Of a stretch of 64,000 bases of DNA, positions 25,468 through 33,914 are shown piece by piece. The DNA is taken from positions 1 through 64,000 of the forward strand of contig JAPKCI010000001.1 of assembly GCA_028823035.1 (NCBI GenBank), in the 5' to 3' direction. Below the pieces are notes generated by a model. It searched no databases, was not told the DNA's origin, and saw nothing but the letters and a program-made list of their open reading frames with translations. The first letter of the stretch is position 1; each line of letters begins with the position of its first letter. The stretch is from Rubripirellula sp. (lineage in GTDB: Bacteria; Planctomycetota; Planctomycetia; Pirellulales; Pirellulaceae). A program made the translations under genes and the position numbers.

Positions 25468-27174
25468 ATGGTGACGAAACGACCTCACAAGCGTCCCGTA
25501 CGTGCCGTAGCCACTCATGCAGCCCGTATGTGTCTGGTGATTTCCTTGCTGCTGGCTATACCTTCTCCGGCAAAACGCAGTGCCGGTCAGGCCACAGCGT
25601 TACCCAACATCGATCAGATCGAATTCGACGGAGACCTTGCGGGAAAGCCATTGCGACTTGACCCACAAGCAGACAGCAACAGCATGTGGCGTTTGCTTGA
25701 TGCGAAAAACAACGTCGTCGGACTGGTCGCTCGCACGCTGCCAGTCGCAGACGATGTCGTTGGTTATCGTGGACCAACCGAGTCCTTGATCCTGCTTGAT
25801 CCCGATTTGAATCTGACGTCGGTAAACTTGTTGGGCAGTGCGGACACGCAAGAGCATGTGGACGCCGTTGCAAAAGATCGCGACTTCTTTCAGCAATTCG
25901 AAACATGGGGATGGGGAGGGCCAGAGGCAGACACTCAAATTGATGCGGTTTCGGGAGCAACGCTTACCTCTTTGGCACTTGCCGAAGGTGTCCTGAAACG
26001 AATTGGGGGAGATCGACCTTCGCTCATTTTCAGTGAACCGCTGCAACCGGATGAAATTCGCGACTGGTTTCCAGAAGCCAGCCAATGGGATGAACGAACG
26101 GGTCAGGTATTGAATTCATCGGGTGAATCGTTGGGGAGCGTTCTGCGCACAGGCCCTCTGTCCGACAATCTAAGCGGGTATCAGGGGCCAACCGAATTAC
26201 TCTTGAAAACAACACCTTCCGGACTCGTCGAAGCAATTCGGATTCGGAGTTCCTACGACAATGAACCTTACGTCGACTACGTCCGCACAGAAGCAGGTTT
26301 CTGGGCCGTCTTTGAAAAGAAGACCATCGCAGAATTGTCGGAATTTGATCCAGAGGCTGCCGGTGTCGAGGGTGTCTCTGGGGCCACCATGACCAGCCTG
26401 ACGGTTGCTGCGACCCTCGTTGCTGCAGCAAAGCAGGCCCAACAACAGTTGTCCTCCCCTCCAGTCAGGGAACCCTCCTGGCTGGAGTCGATCCGCTGGA
26501 CAACGGCTGACCTGATCACCATTGCAACGCTCGCGCTGGCAGCCATCTTTACTCGCATGAGTTGGTACAAAATCCGCTGGCTTCGGAGAGCCTGGTTGGT
26601 ATGGGTAACAGCTGTGATCGGACTTTGGGCCGGCAACCTGATCTCCATGGCACTGATTGCTGGCTGGTCAGCCGAGGGCATTGCCTGGCGTCTTGCACCC
26701 GGTTTATCCGCTATCGCGTGCCTCGCGCTAGTCGCACCACCTCTGACCAAAGGCAATCCCTACTGCAACCATCTGTGCCCGCACGGTGCAATTCAGCAAC
26801 TGATCCGACCAAACAGAAAATCCATCCGCAATCGCAAACTGACACCTGCAGTCAGGCGCAGGCTACGGTGGTTACCCGGCATCACACTCAGTACTGCCTA
26901 CATTTCGCTCATCCTGCTACCAACGATCGACCTTGCCTCATGGGAACCCTTTCACGCTTATCTGTTCCGCATCGCTGGCTGGGCATCATTGATGATGGCA
27001 GCTGCCAGTCTTGCGATTGCAGCCGTATTACCGATGGGGTACTGCGCGTTTGGCTGTCCCACCGGTCGATTGCTCGACTACTTGAGGCGAACCGCCATCA
27101 GTGATCGCATTCAAACTGCAGATTTCGTGGCCGCCAGTCTGCTCCTGTTTGCGCTCATCGCAGTCAGGCTTTAG
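25468..27174 (+). CDS. NosR/RnfG-like membrane flavoprotein with two FMN-binding domains
   Basis: A protein of 568 residues. After an N-terminal hydrophobic stretch come two FMN_bind domains, each with the covalent-FMN motif: SGATLTS (162-168) and SGATMTS (304-310). About six membrane helices follow from residue 340. Between them are two short cysteine motifs, YCNHLCPHGA and YCAFGCPTGR, the CxxxCP pairs of NapH/NosR-type membrane proteins. A soluble 2[4Fe-4S] ferredoxin tail is absent. NosR, RnfG and NqrC move electrons across or along the membrane; no nitrous oxide or rnf genes are nearby. It starts 10 bases after the FAD oxidoreductase, so the two may form one redox chain. Confidence 0.86.
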   Translation: MVTKRPHKRPVRAVATHAARMCLVISLLLAIPSPAKRSAGQATALPNIDQIEFDGDLAGKPLRLDPQADSNSMWRLLDAKNNVVGLVARTLPVADDVVGYRGPTESLILLDPDLNLTSVNLLGSADTQEHVDAVAKDRDFFQQFETWGWGGPEADTQIDAVSGATLTSLALAEGVLKRIGGDRPSLIFSEPLQPDEIRDWFPEASQWDERTGQVLNSSGESLGSVLRTGPLSDNLSGYQGPTELLLKTTPSGLVEAIRIRSSYDNEPYVDYVRTEAGFWAVFEKKTIAELSEFDPEAAGVEGVSGATMTSLTVAATLVAAAKQAQQQLSSPPVREPSWLESIRWTTADLITIATLALAAIFTRMSWYKIRWLRRAWLVWVTAVIGLWAGNLISMALIAGWSAEGIAWRLAPGLSAIACLALVAPPLTKGNPYCNHLCPHGAIQQLIRPNRKSIRNRKLTPAVRRRLRWLPGITLSTAYISLILLPTIDLASWEPFHAYLFRIAGWASLMMAAASLAIAAVLPMGYCAFGCPTGRLLDYLRRTAISDRIQTADFVAASLLLFALIAVRL

Positions 27175-27249
27175 CAATCGACTCGAACGCAGTCCAGAAG
27201 CGGTTGGCGAATGGGCGGAGGCCTTCGGTTGAAACAACGTTCGATTGGA

Positions 27250-28602
27250 TCAGACGTCGCTTTGTCGCCGAAACCTTACATACGCCAAGGTATGCACGGG
27301 TGCCAACACCAACGACATGGCAACTGCGTAACCAACGACGACACCGGTGGTCGAGTAATAATAGCCACCCAGCCAAACAGCGGCAGCCGTGGCGATAGAA
27401 CCAATCAGTGAAGCCTGCAACAGCGGATTGGCTCGGCGTGATAACACGTAATAGCCCTGCACGGTGGCAATGTGACTTGCCAGGCAACCAATCCCCAACA
27501 CAGCGACCTGCCATGGTTCAATGAAGCGATCTTCTATGTTCCTGCCGAACCAGGGCAAACAGGCAATCGCTGCGGTCAGTACAGTAAAACCTGCTATCAG
27601 AAGGGTCGTCGAAACAAACGCTGTCCGACGCCAAATGGTCCCTGCTTTCTCGCGTTCACCTGCGCCATGGTGCATGGAAACAATCGGATACTGCGTTTGC
27701 ACCCACGCCAAGGCCAACATCTGGATGGCCGTTGTCACGCTGAGTGTCATTCCTAACGGAGCAGCATCTACGTCACTGTGAAACATCAATACGATCACCG
27801 TAAAAAACTGTGTCGCAAAGTGAAATGACGCTCCAATCAACGCTACCCGCCACTGAACAGGCAAGACCTGATGGACCCAGTCAAAGTTGGACTTCTGATC
27901 CTTGATGCGGCGAAACCTCCGAAAGAAATCTGCCTGCCCGATGAAAGTGATGTACATGGACATCACCGCCTGAACAGCTGATGTCAATACAAGTGCCCAC
28001 AACCTCAAACCATATTCCAGTGATACCCACATCACCACACTTCCAATGGTCATCTGCAGGAAACGAAAACGGAAAATCACCTCTCGGAATCCGGCTCCCT
28101 CAAGGATTGATAAGCCGGGTGAAAGGCAAACCGAGATAGCTGCAATTGGTACAAGAACAACAAGAGGTCCCTGCCAGGCAACGGCGGAATCAGCGAGTGA
28201 AAACCAACCGAAGATCAGAGCCGAAACGATATACAGCAAGCTGGCTCCGCTGAACCATCGAAATGAATTGCTGATCAGGTCACGCATGCGAGCCGCTGCT
28301 GCGAGCCATTCGGGGTCTGATTCGCTTGCGGTTCCTCCAGCAGACGCATCCACCACCTTTTTCATCGCGGCCGTTTCATGACCCGCGTGGCTGACCAGAA
28401 CGTTCAACAGACCAAGCTCAAAGTAAGCTTGAATCCCCACTATCCCAACAATGCCGTAATAAACACCCTGTTCCGGCAAGTCGAGGGAACGAATCAGCAG
28501 AAGAATAGTGATCGGCCCCGAAACTGCCTGCCAAACCCGGGTCATGAGTGCGTAAGCAAGCGGGCGATCAAGCTGAAGTCGATCACGAATATCTTTCAGC
28601 AT
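27250..28602 (-). CDS. Flippase-like polytopic membrane protein (Wzx/MATE-type)
   Basis: A protein of 450 residues with about 12 hydrophobic segments and few charged residues inside them, e.g. ITILLLIRSLDLPEQGVYYG near the start. The pattern matches polysaccharide-export flippases of the MOP superfamily, which move lipid-linked sugars to the outer face of the inner membrane. ATG 28602 is chosen; a GTG at 28686 would add 28 residues including another hydrophobic stretch. It is the last gene of a minus-strand group with a family 2 glycosyltransferase and an FkbM methyltransferase, although 331 bases separate it from the glycosyltransferase gene. Confidence 0.8.
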   Translation of the reverse strand: MLKDIRDRLQLDRPLAYALMTRVWQAVSGPITILLLIRSLDLPEQGVYYGIVGIVGIQAYFELGLLNVLVSHAGHETAAMKKVVDASAGGTASESDPEWLAAAARMRDLISNSFRWFSGASLLYIVSALIFGWFSLADSAVAWQGPLVVLVPIAAISVCLSPGLSILEGAGFREVIFRFRFLQMTIGSVVMWVSLEYGLRLWALVLTSAVQAVMSMYITFIGQADFFRRFRRIKDQKSNFDWVHQVLPVQWRVALIGASFHFATQFFTVIVLMFHSDVDAAPLGMTLSVTTAIQMLALAWVQTQYPIVSMHHGAGEREKAGTIWRRTAFVSTTLLIAGFTVLTAAIACLPWFGRNIEDRFIEPWQVAVLGIGCLASHIATVQGYYVLSRRANPLLQASLIGSIATAAAVWLGGYYYSTTGVVVGYAVAMSLVLAPVHTLAYVRFRRQSDV

Positions 28603-28933
28603 GGTGATCGCTTCGCTGATCTTGAGGATTTGTGAAAACAGAAAGAGTGCCGTGACACAGGTTGCGATGTTACGAACAGCAGGCACGCGCAGTAAATCCC
28701 AACGCGTGGCTCACGGTTCCCTGAACATCTGATCGACTCTGTCAATGTTTGCCTTGCACTGTTCTCGTTATCAAGCCGTATTTCCAGAATGCAGCCAATC
28801 GCATCCCGGAAACGTCACAGGCAATACCGTGGCTCGCAGCCAGCCGCGATTAGTCATTTCCCACCCTCTGGCCCTGACCGTCGACGAGCCCCTGTTCAGG
28901 GATAGCCTGCAGGACTGCACAGTAACTGCCATA
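28603..28933. other. Gap between flippase-like and glycosyltransferase genes
   Basis: 331 bases (247 if the GTG start at 28686 is used). No credible gene. It may hold a separate promoter for the flippase-like gene; I cannot identify one. Confidence 0.4.
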
Positions 28934-29992
28934 TCATGACCTCAATCTACGTCGCAGGCGGATGATCGCGCGGCCCGCCCTGTAAAATGACAACTTGGGC
29001 AGGGTACGAAGAGTTGCAGGTTTACCTGGCTCAAAGGCTGATGTTCGGTTTCCCAGGAAAATAATCATATCCGCTGTTGCAACCATTACCGCTAACCACA
29101 TTACCAAAGAGCCAGGATGTCGCCGTACCGCTGGTCCCAGCATTTGAAGCGCCGACAGGGGATTACCTGACTTCAGAGCGATGTTGATCCAAAACAGGCG
29201 TCTGTTCCAGTCATCTTTTTTCAGCGGAGGGATCTCTGCCATCGGTTGTTCCACTGGCGGCAGACCGCGCCGACTCCGGGCCTCTTGATGGATCGCATGC
29301 CCCTGCGTCCGTTGATCGATATTCAAAGTCCAATTGGCCGAACTGGCATGAACCCGATAACAAAGATGACAAGCCGACAAGTTGGCGAGCTTGCCAATTT
29401 CACTCAAACGTAACCACAACGAGTAATCCTCTGCACAGGGATACCGTTCGTCGTAGCCACCGGCTTGCAGCACGGCCGACTTTCTGACCAACACGCATGA
29501 CTGAAAAAACGCATTTGCCTCTCCCGACAAATGCCTTTGATCAATCTTGTCTCCATCGAGCGGATGAGAAATCGGCCCAATGGCTCTACCGGTCGCTGTC
29601 ATCGAATAACCCTGACCGCCAACCGCCACGCACTCAGGTTGCTTTCGAAGGTAATCGACCTGATTGGCAAGCCAGCAGGGTGCGGCAAGGTCATCACCAT
29701 CCAACCACGCCACCATGTCGGTATCAGCAAGCTCAAGCAGTCGGTTGCGGGTCTTGGCGCGACCCTGATTCACTTGAGTCTCTACCCTCAGGTTGCTCAC
29801 TTTGCTGGCCATCCGCGTAGCGACTTCCAGCGAACGATCCGTGGACCCATCGTCCAAAACAATGATGGACACGGGTTCGGTGTACTGTTGCTGCAGCACA
29901 CTTTGTATGGCGTCATGCAGATACGCATCCAGGTTATAAGCCGGAATGACAACCGTCACCCGATCGACACGACTTGCCTCAGGCACCGTCAC
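28934..29992 (-). CDS. Family 2 glycosyltransferase
   Basis: A 352-residue GT-A enzyme. VTVVIPAYNLDAYLHDAIQS opens the nucleotide-sugar domain, VLDDGSTDRSLE is the UDP-contact loop, WLDGDD is the metal-binding DxD, and CAEDYSLWLRL carries the probable catalytic base (ED). The C-terminal 100 residues include a hydrophobic segment (SLVMWLAVMVATADMIIFLG) and a basic tail, so it is probably membrane-associated. It adds a sugar to a surface glycan or lipid carrier. It overlaps the FkbM methyltransferase gene by 4 bases, implying co-translation. Confidence 0.93.
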   Translation of the reverse strand: MTVPEASRVDRVTVVIPAYNLDAYLHDAIQSVLQQQYTEPVSIIVLDDGSTDRSLEVATRMASKVSNLRVETQVNQGRAKTRNRLLELADTDMVAWLDGDDLAAPCWLANQVDYLRKQPECVAVGGQGYSMTATGRAIGPISHPLDGDKIDQRHLSGEANAFFQSCVLVRKSAVLQAGGYDERYPCAEDYSLWLRLSEIGKLANLSACHLCYRVHASSANWTLNIDQRTQGHAIHQEARSRRGLPPVEQPMAEIPPLKKDDWNRRLFWINIALKSGNPLSALQMLGPAVRRHPGSLVMWLAVMVATADMIIFLGNRTSAFEPGKPATLRTLPKLSFYRAGRAIIRLRRRLRS

Positions 29993-30921
29993 GCGTCCGA
30001 AGCAGGGGCAGAATGGCCACTCGATACCGCCGTCTGTTCAAACATCACAACGGGTTCACGCCCGAGAACTTTTTTCACGGCATGAACAGCATCATCGTCA
30101 TCACGCGACGCCCAAAGAATCGGTAGAGTCGTTTTCTGATCAGTCAACAAAATTGCCCTGTAGTCCAGTTTGGCAAGGATCTCGGCACAAGCCAACGCTT
30201 CATAAATCCCGTGCAGTTCCAGCAGTAACCGAGGCTTGCAGTGGCTGATGAGATTCACACCTGCAGCAAGGATTGCGGCCTCCGCGCCTTCGGCATCGAT
30301 TTTCATGAACTGCACTGCTGGCAGTTCCGATTCCAGCGAATCGAGTGTTATGGCTTCGACTTTGGTACGGGAAAAGTTGCGATAATGTTCATGTGCTGCC
30401 GGTGTATCGACACCGCCATAGGCATCGAGAAAGGCCATCGAATCATCACTTCCCTCTGCCTCTGCAAACTGCAGGGTCATTTCACCGACCTGGCCTGCCA
30501 CCGCAACCTGATGAACGGTGACGTGTTTCAATTCCGAGCGAATCGCCGCCTTGCGAATTCGGTCCGCATGGGCGGGTACTGGTTCAAACGTATGAACCTG
30601 ACCTTGATTGGCAAGTTTGGCGAGTGACAGTGTGTAGCAACCATAGTGCCCACCAATATCAAGGCAGATGTCACTGGCACTCACCAAATTCTGCACCACC
30701 TGCAGAATTTTCTGTTCGTAATCGCCGGCTGTGATTGCCGTCGCGATGGACGTATTCCGCGGCAGCATCACTTCTGCACCCGCCGCCGGGCCTCCTTCAA
30801 TTGTGTGCCAGTCAAACTCGATCGGTGGCGTCGGTGGCGTTAACAGAGACCGGACACCACGTGCGACTGGTCGCAGCGCATTCCGGCAGGTTTCCTGAAG
30901 TTGCTGCTTGAACTGACTCAT
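29989..30921 (-). CDS. FkbM-family SAM-dependent methyltransferase
   Basis: A 310-residue Rossmann methyltransferase. DICLDIGGHYGCYTLSLAKL is the SAM loop, VHTFEPVPAHADR follows as motif II, and FMKIDAEGAEAAIL is the FkbM hallmark. Family members O-methylate sugars or polyketides. Its position at the head of a glycosyltransferase/flippase group suggests methylation of a surface sugar. The ATG at 30921 lies 144 bases from the divergent DUF389 gene. Confidence 0.9.
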   Translation of the reverse strand: MSQFKQQLQETCRNALRPVARGVRSLLTPPTPPIEFDWHTIEGGPAAGAEVMLPRNTSIATAITAGDYEQKILQVVQNLVSASDICLDIGGHYGCYTLSLAKLANQGQVHTFEPVPAHADRIRKAAIRSELKHVTVHQVAVAGQVGEMTLQFAEAEGSDDSMAFLDAYGGVDTPAAHEHYRNFSRTKVEAITLDSLESELPAVQFMKIDAEGAEAAILAAGVNLISHCKPRLLLELHGIYEALACAEILAKLDYRAILLTDQKTTLPILWASRDDDDAVHAVKKVLGREPVVMFEQTAVSSGHSAPASDA

Positions 30922-31065
30922 CAGTGTCCATGAGAGCTGAGAAAATAATTAACTGAACTGCGAGCCTTTCCCGTTTCAGTTGCCCGTTATAGTTTATCCA
31001 ACTCCTGTCCCGGTGGCTTCAGCAGATACCACGGGCGTCAATTTGTTTTTTGGAGCAAAAATCGA

Positions 31066-32520
31066 ATGGGTATCATGGTTGCGATTGGCTCTGAGGAGCA
31101 AATCAACACGGGAGCTGCCTGGTGCGCCTCAATTGAGGGTGTCACACCCGAAAATCTCACCGTCGCCGTCCTTGGTATCGACCGTAAGGCACTGGCTGAA
31201 TACGTCCGAAAAACGCTGGCAACTGAACTGGAATGCGACCCCTCAGACCTGAGCATTTCGACGATCGAGGCTGATGCAACCGCGATTCTGGAGCATGCAG
31301 ACGAAAATCACTGTCGGAGTCTGATCTTAATTCATGAGGTGAATGCCTCTGAATTGCAACGGGAAGTGTTCCAGACATCGAGGTATCCCACACTCTGGCT
31401 ACGCGTGTCTGGAAGTCCTCCCGAATCAAACACGGAATTCATCTCCGCGTTTGAGAAACCCACTGATGTTACGGCAGTGGTAGCTCAGAAACTGCTTGGC
31501 TTCGCGCCGACACGGACCCTGTGCGCCGGGCTTGATCTGCAACGCGATAATCTTTCAGAAGCCTTCAAATCAGCGATTGCGGACGAGGGAATCGTTGACA
31601 ACCAGTTGATCCTGTTCGGTATCGACGACCCCGATTCCTCCGATCGTGTCTACAAGACCGGTTTGATGCTGATTGACTCAAAGACCAGTGTGTCGCTGGG
31701 TCTACTGCATGACGGCTATACCTTGCCTGAAAAGATCGCCAGCAAGATCTATAACTGGGCCTCCAACGTCGCTCCCCCCATGGATCGACAAGAAAGAATC
31801 GATCTTTCTATGGACCTGCAGTCTGGATCTGCCCCCAACCTTGAGTTTTTTGGACTGATCTCAGCAGCTGCCATGCTCGCTGCCTTTGGACTGATTCAGG
31901 ATTCTGCGGCTGTCATTATAGGGGCCATGCTGATTGCTCCTCTGATGACTCCGATCATCGGCGCCGGCTTGGCACTAGCTCAGGGCAATCGACCTCTTTT
32001 TCGCTCAGCGGTGTCAACCATCATCCTCGGTTTCTTCTGTGCCTTGATCTCCAGTATGCTATTCGGTTGGCTGGTTTTGATTTTCCAGGAACCGGTCATG
32101 ACCTCGGAAATGCAAGCGAGATGCAAACCGTCACCTATCGATTTTTGTGTCGGTCTGGTCGGCGGACTTGCTGCGACCTATGCCAGAACGCGGCGACACC
32201 TTTCAGCCGCGTTGGCAGGGGCGGCCATCGCAGCAGCGCTTGTTCCTCCGATTTCTACGGCCGGCCTTCAGATCGCGTTCCATGTCTGGACATGGGACGC
32301 GAAACCAAACGGCATCCCCGTTCTCGGACCAATTCTACTGGTTCTGGTCAATGTCCTCATGATCATGGGTGGGTCATCCTTTGTGCTCTGGGCACGAGGG
32401 ATGCGAACAGATCGCACGCTGACCATTCGAGACCGCTGGACTGTGCGGATCGCTGCTTTTCTGCTCACGATCGCATTGTTGATTCTGACCTGGCTGCTCT
32501 TTCCACACACAGGTCCATGA
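31066..32520 (+). CDS. DUF389 membrane protein
   Basis: A protein of 484 residues. The first 230 residues are soluble and resemble a universal-stress-like fold. From about 265 come six or so membrane helices with the DUF389 signature AAVIIGAMLIAPLMTPIIG and the later ALAGAAIAAALVPPIST. Function of DUF389 is not established; the conserved Pro/Gly-rich intramembrane loops suggest a transporter or channel. The second methionine, at codon 4 (31075), is an equally good start. It is a single gene, divergent from FkbM. Confidence 0.88.
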   Translation: MGIMVAIGSEEQINTGAAWCASIEGVTPENLTVAVLGIDRKALAEYVRKTLATELECDPSDLSISTIEADATAILEHADENHCRSLILIHEVNASELQREVFQTSRYPTLWLRVSGSPPESNTEFISAFEKPTDVTAVVAQKLLGFAPTRTLCAGLDLQRDNLSEAFKSAIADEGIVDNQLILFGIDDPDSSDRVYKTGLMLIDSKTSVSLGLLHDGYTLPEKIASKIYNWASNVAPPMDRQERIDLSMDLQSGSAPNLEFFGLISAAAMLAAFGLIQDSAAVIIGAMLIAPLMTPIIGAGLALAQGNRPLFRSAVSTIILGFFCALISSMLFGWLVLIFQEPVMTSEMQARCKPSPIDFCVGLVGGLAATYARTRRHLSAALAGAAIAAALVPPISTAGLQIAFHVWTWDAKPNGIPVLGPILLVLVNVLMIMGGSSFVLWARGMRTDRTLTIRDRWTVRIAAFLLTIALLILTWLLFPHTGP

Positions 32521-32551
32521 CGATTCCAGCGTCCAAGGTCACTCCGAATAA

Positions 32552-33904
32552 CTAACGCGTCTGTTTCTCGCTGCGTGAGTACTTCAATTTGTATTTTTCG
32601 TACAGCGTCTTGTGCCGGCTACCCAGATCCACGGCGCGTCCCTGAATGAAGGCGGCGATCACATTCGTTTCTGTTTCCAGAATGTCACCGTCTGCCAAAA
32701 TCAAGCTTGCATCCTTGCCCACGCTGATCGATCCCACACGATCAGCGACGCCCAGAATCTCTGCCGCTGACAAAGTGACTGCCCGCAAACCCTCTGCGTG
32801 TGGCAAACCATAAGCAACCGCCACCGCCGCATGATAGGGAAGGTTTCTCGCGTTCGCAGCACCACCCGGAGACCCTGCTCCCTCACCACCAATCGCGAAC
32901 TTCACTCCTGCCGCTCGCAGCCTTTCCGGAAGTGTGTAGGCCGTATCGTAAGACTCGTCTCGGCGGAGTGGCAGTCGATACGTCGAAGCAATGATGACGG
33001 GTACGTCATACCGTTTCAGCAGCGCCGCGCAATGTTCAGCGTCGTAACCACCATAAATCACAATCGACAAGCCTTGCGCCTGTCCGTAAGCGACAGCTGA
33101 TTCGATTTCTGTCTGTCGATCCGCTTCCACAAAGACCGGTAAATCACCCTCGACCATTGGCACCATGCTTTCCAGTCGCACATCTGTTGGTGTCACCTCA
33201 GGCCGTGCTTCCCGAGCCTGTTGATAACGCCGCACAGAGTCCAACAAGTCGTCAAGCTCAGCCAACTTCTGTTCGCGTCTCTTCCGTTGATCCTGACTGG
33301 CGCTGCCACCAGGATGCATCGCACCCCAATCGATGTACAACCCCGCGGGTGCTTTCAGCTTCATTTCACGAACGGTCCACCCATCCAGATTGATGACGGC
33401 TGTCTGACCACGAACAAACCGACCTCGCGGTGCCGTCATGACTGTCAAGACACCCCCAGCGCGAGCGACAGGGATCAGCTCGCTGTCAGGGTTCACAGCA
33501 ACCCATGATCTTGCATTCGGGTTACGATCGCCATATTCGGTGCGATCAACTGTCTCCTCAACCGCACTGATTTCCCGCAAGCCGAGGTCGGTCATTGCCT
33601 CGATCAGACCAGGGTAGAGATGCTTCCCAGTGGCATCAATTTCAATGGCTTTCTTGGGGGCTTCCAATGCTTGACCAATCGCCTTGATTTTTCCACGCTC
33701 AAACAGGACATCGCCTTGTTCGACATTGGGTCCATCAATGACGTGAATCGTTGCATTACGAATCACAATCGGTCGACTCTGGGGAGCCCCCGGCACTTGA
33801 TCGTGCGCGTAACCATCAGCAAGCATCAACACGAGCATGCAAGCGACTGCAAGCAGCCTTGATTTGGTAAAAAAGAACGTCTCGATGTGGGTACACCCTC
33901 TCAT
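32552..33904 (-). CDS. Secreted amidohydrolase-fold protein lacking the HxH metal motif
   Basis: A protein of 450 residues from ATG 33904, which gives a clean signal peptide (RLLAVACMLVLMLADGYAHD). The flanking beta-sandwich parts of amidohydrolases are present: RNATIHVIDGPNVEQGDVLFERG at the start, and VGSISVGKDASLILADGDIL at the end. The usual PGLIDxHxH segment reads LYPGLIEAMTDLG, so the first two metal ligands are missing. A catalytic role is doubtful. It begins 10 bases after the stop of a 1076-residue relative, so the two are an operon. An upstream in-frame TTG or ATG would force a long overlap with that gene. Confidence 0.85.
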   Translation of the reverse strand: MRGCTHIETFFFTKSRLLAVACMLVLMLADGYAHDQVPGAPQSRPIVIRNATIHVIDGPNVEQGDVLFERGKIKAIGQALEAPKKAIEIDATGKHLYPGLIEAMTDLGLREISAVEETVDRTEYGDRNPNARSWVAVNPDSELIPVARAGGVLTVMTAPRGRFVRGQTAVINLDGWTVREMKLKAPAGLYIDWGAMHPGGSASQDQRKRREQKLAELDDLLDSVRRYQQAREARPEVTPTDVRLESMVPMVEGDLPVFVEADRQTEIESAVAYGQAQGLSIVIYGGYDAEHCAALLKRYDVPVIIASTYRLPLRRDESYDTAYTLPERLRAAGVKFAIGGEGAGSPGGAANARNLPYHAAVAVAYGLPHAEGLRAVTLSAAEILGVADRVGSISVGKDASLILADGDILETETNVIAAFIQGRAVDLGSRHKTLYEKYKLKYSRSEKQTR

Positions 33905-33914
33905 AGTTGACTCA

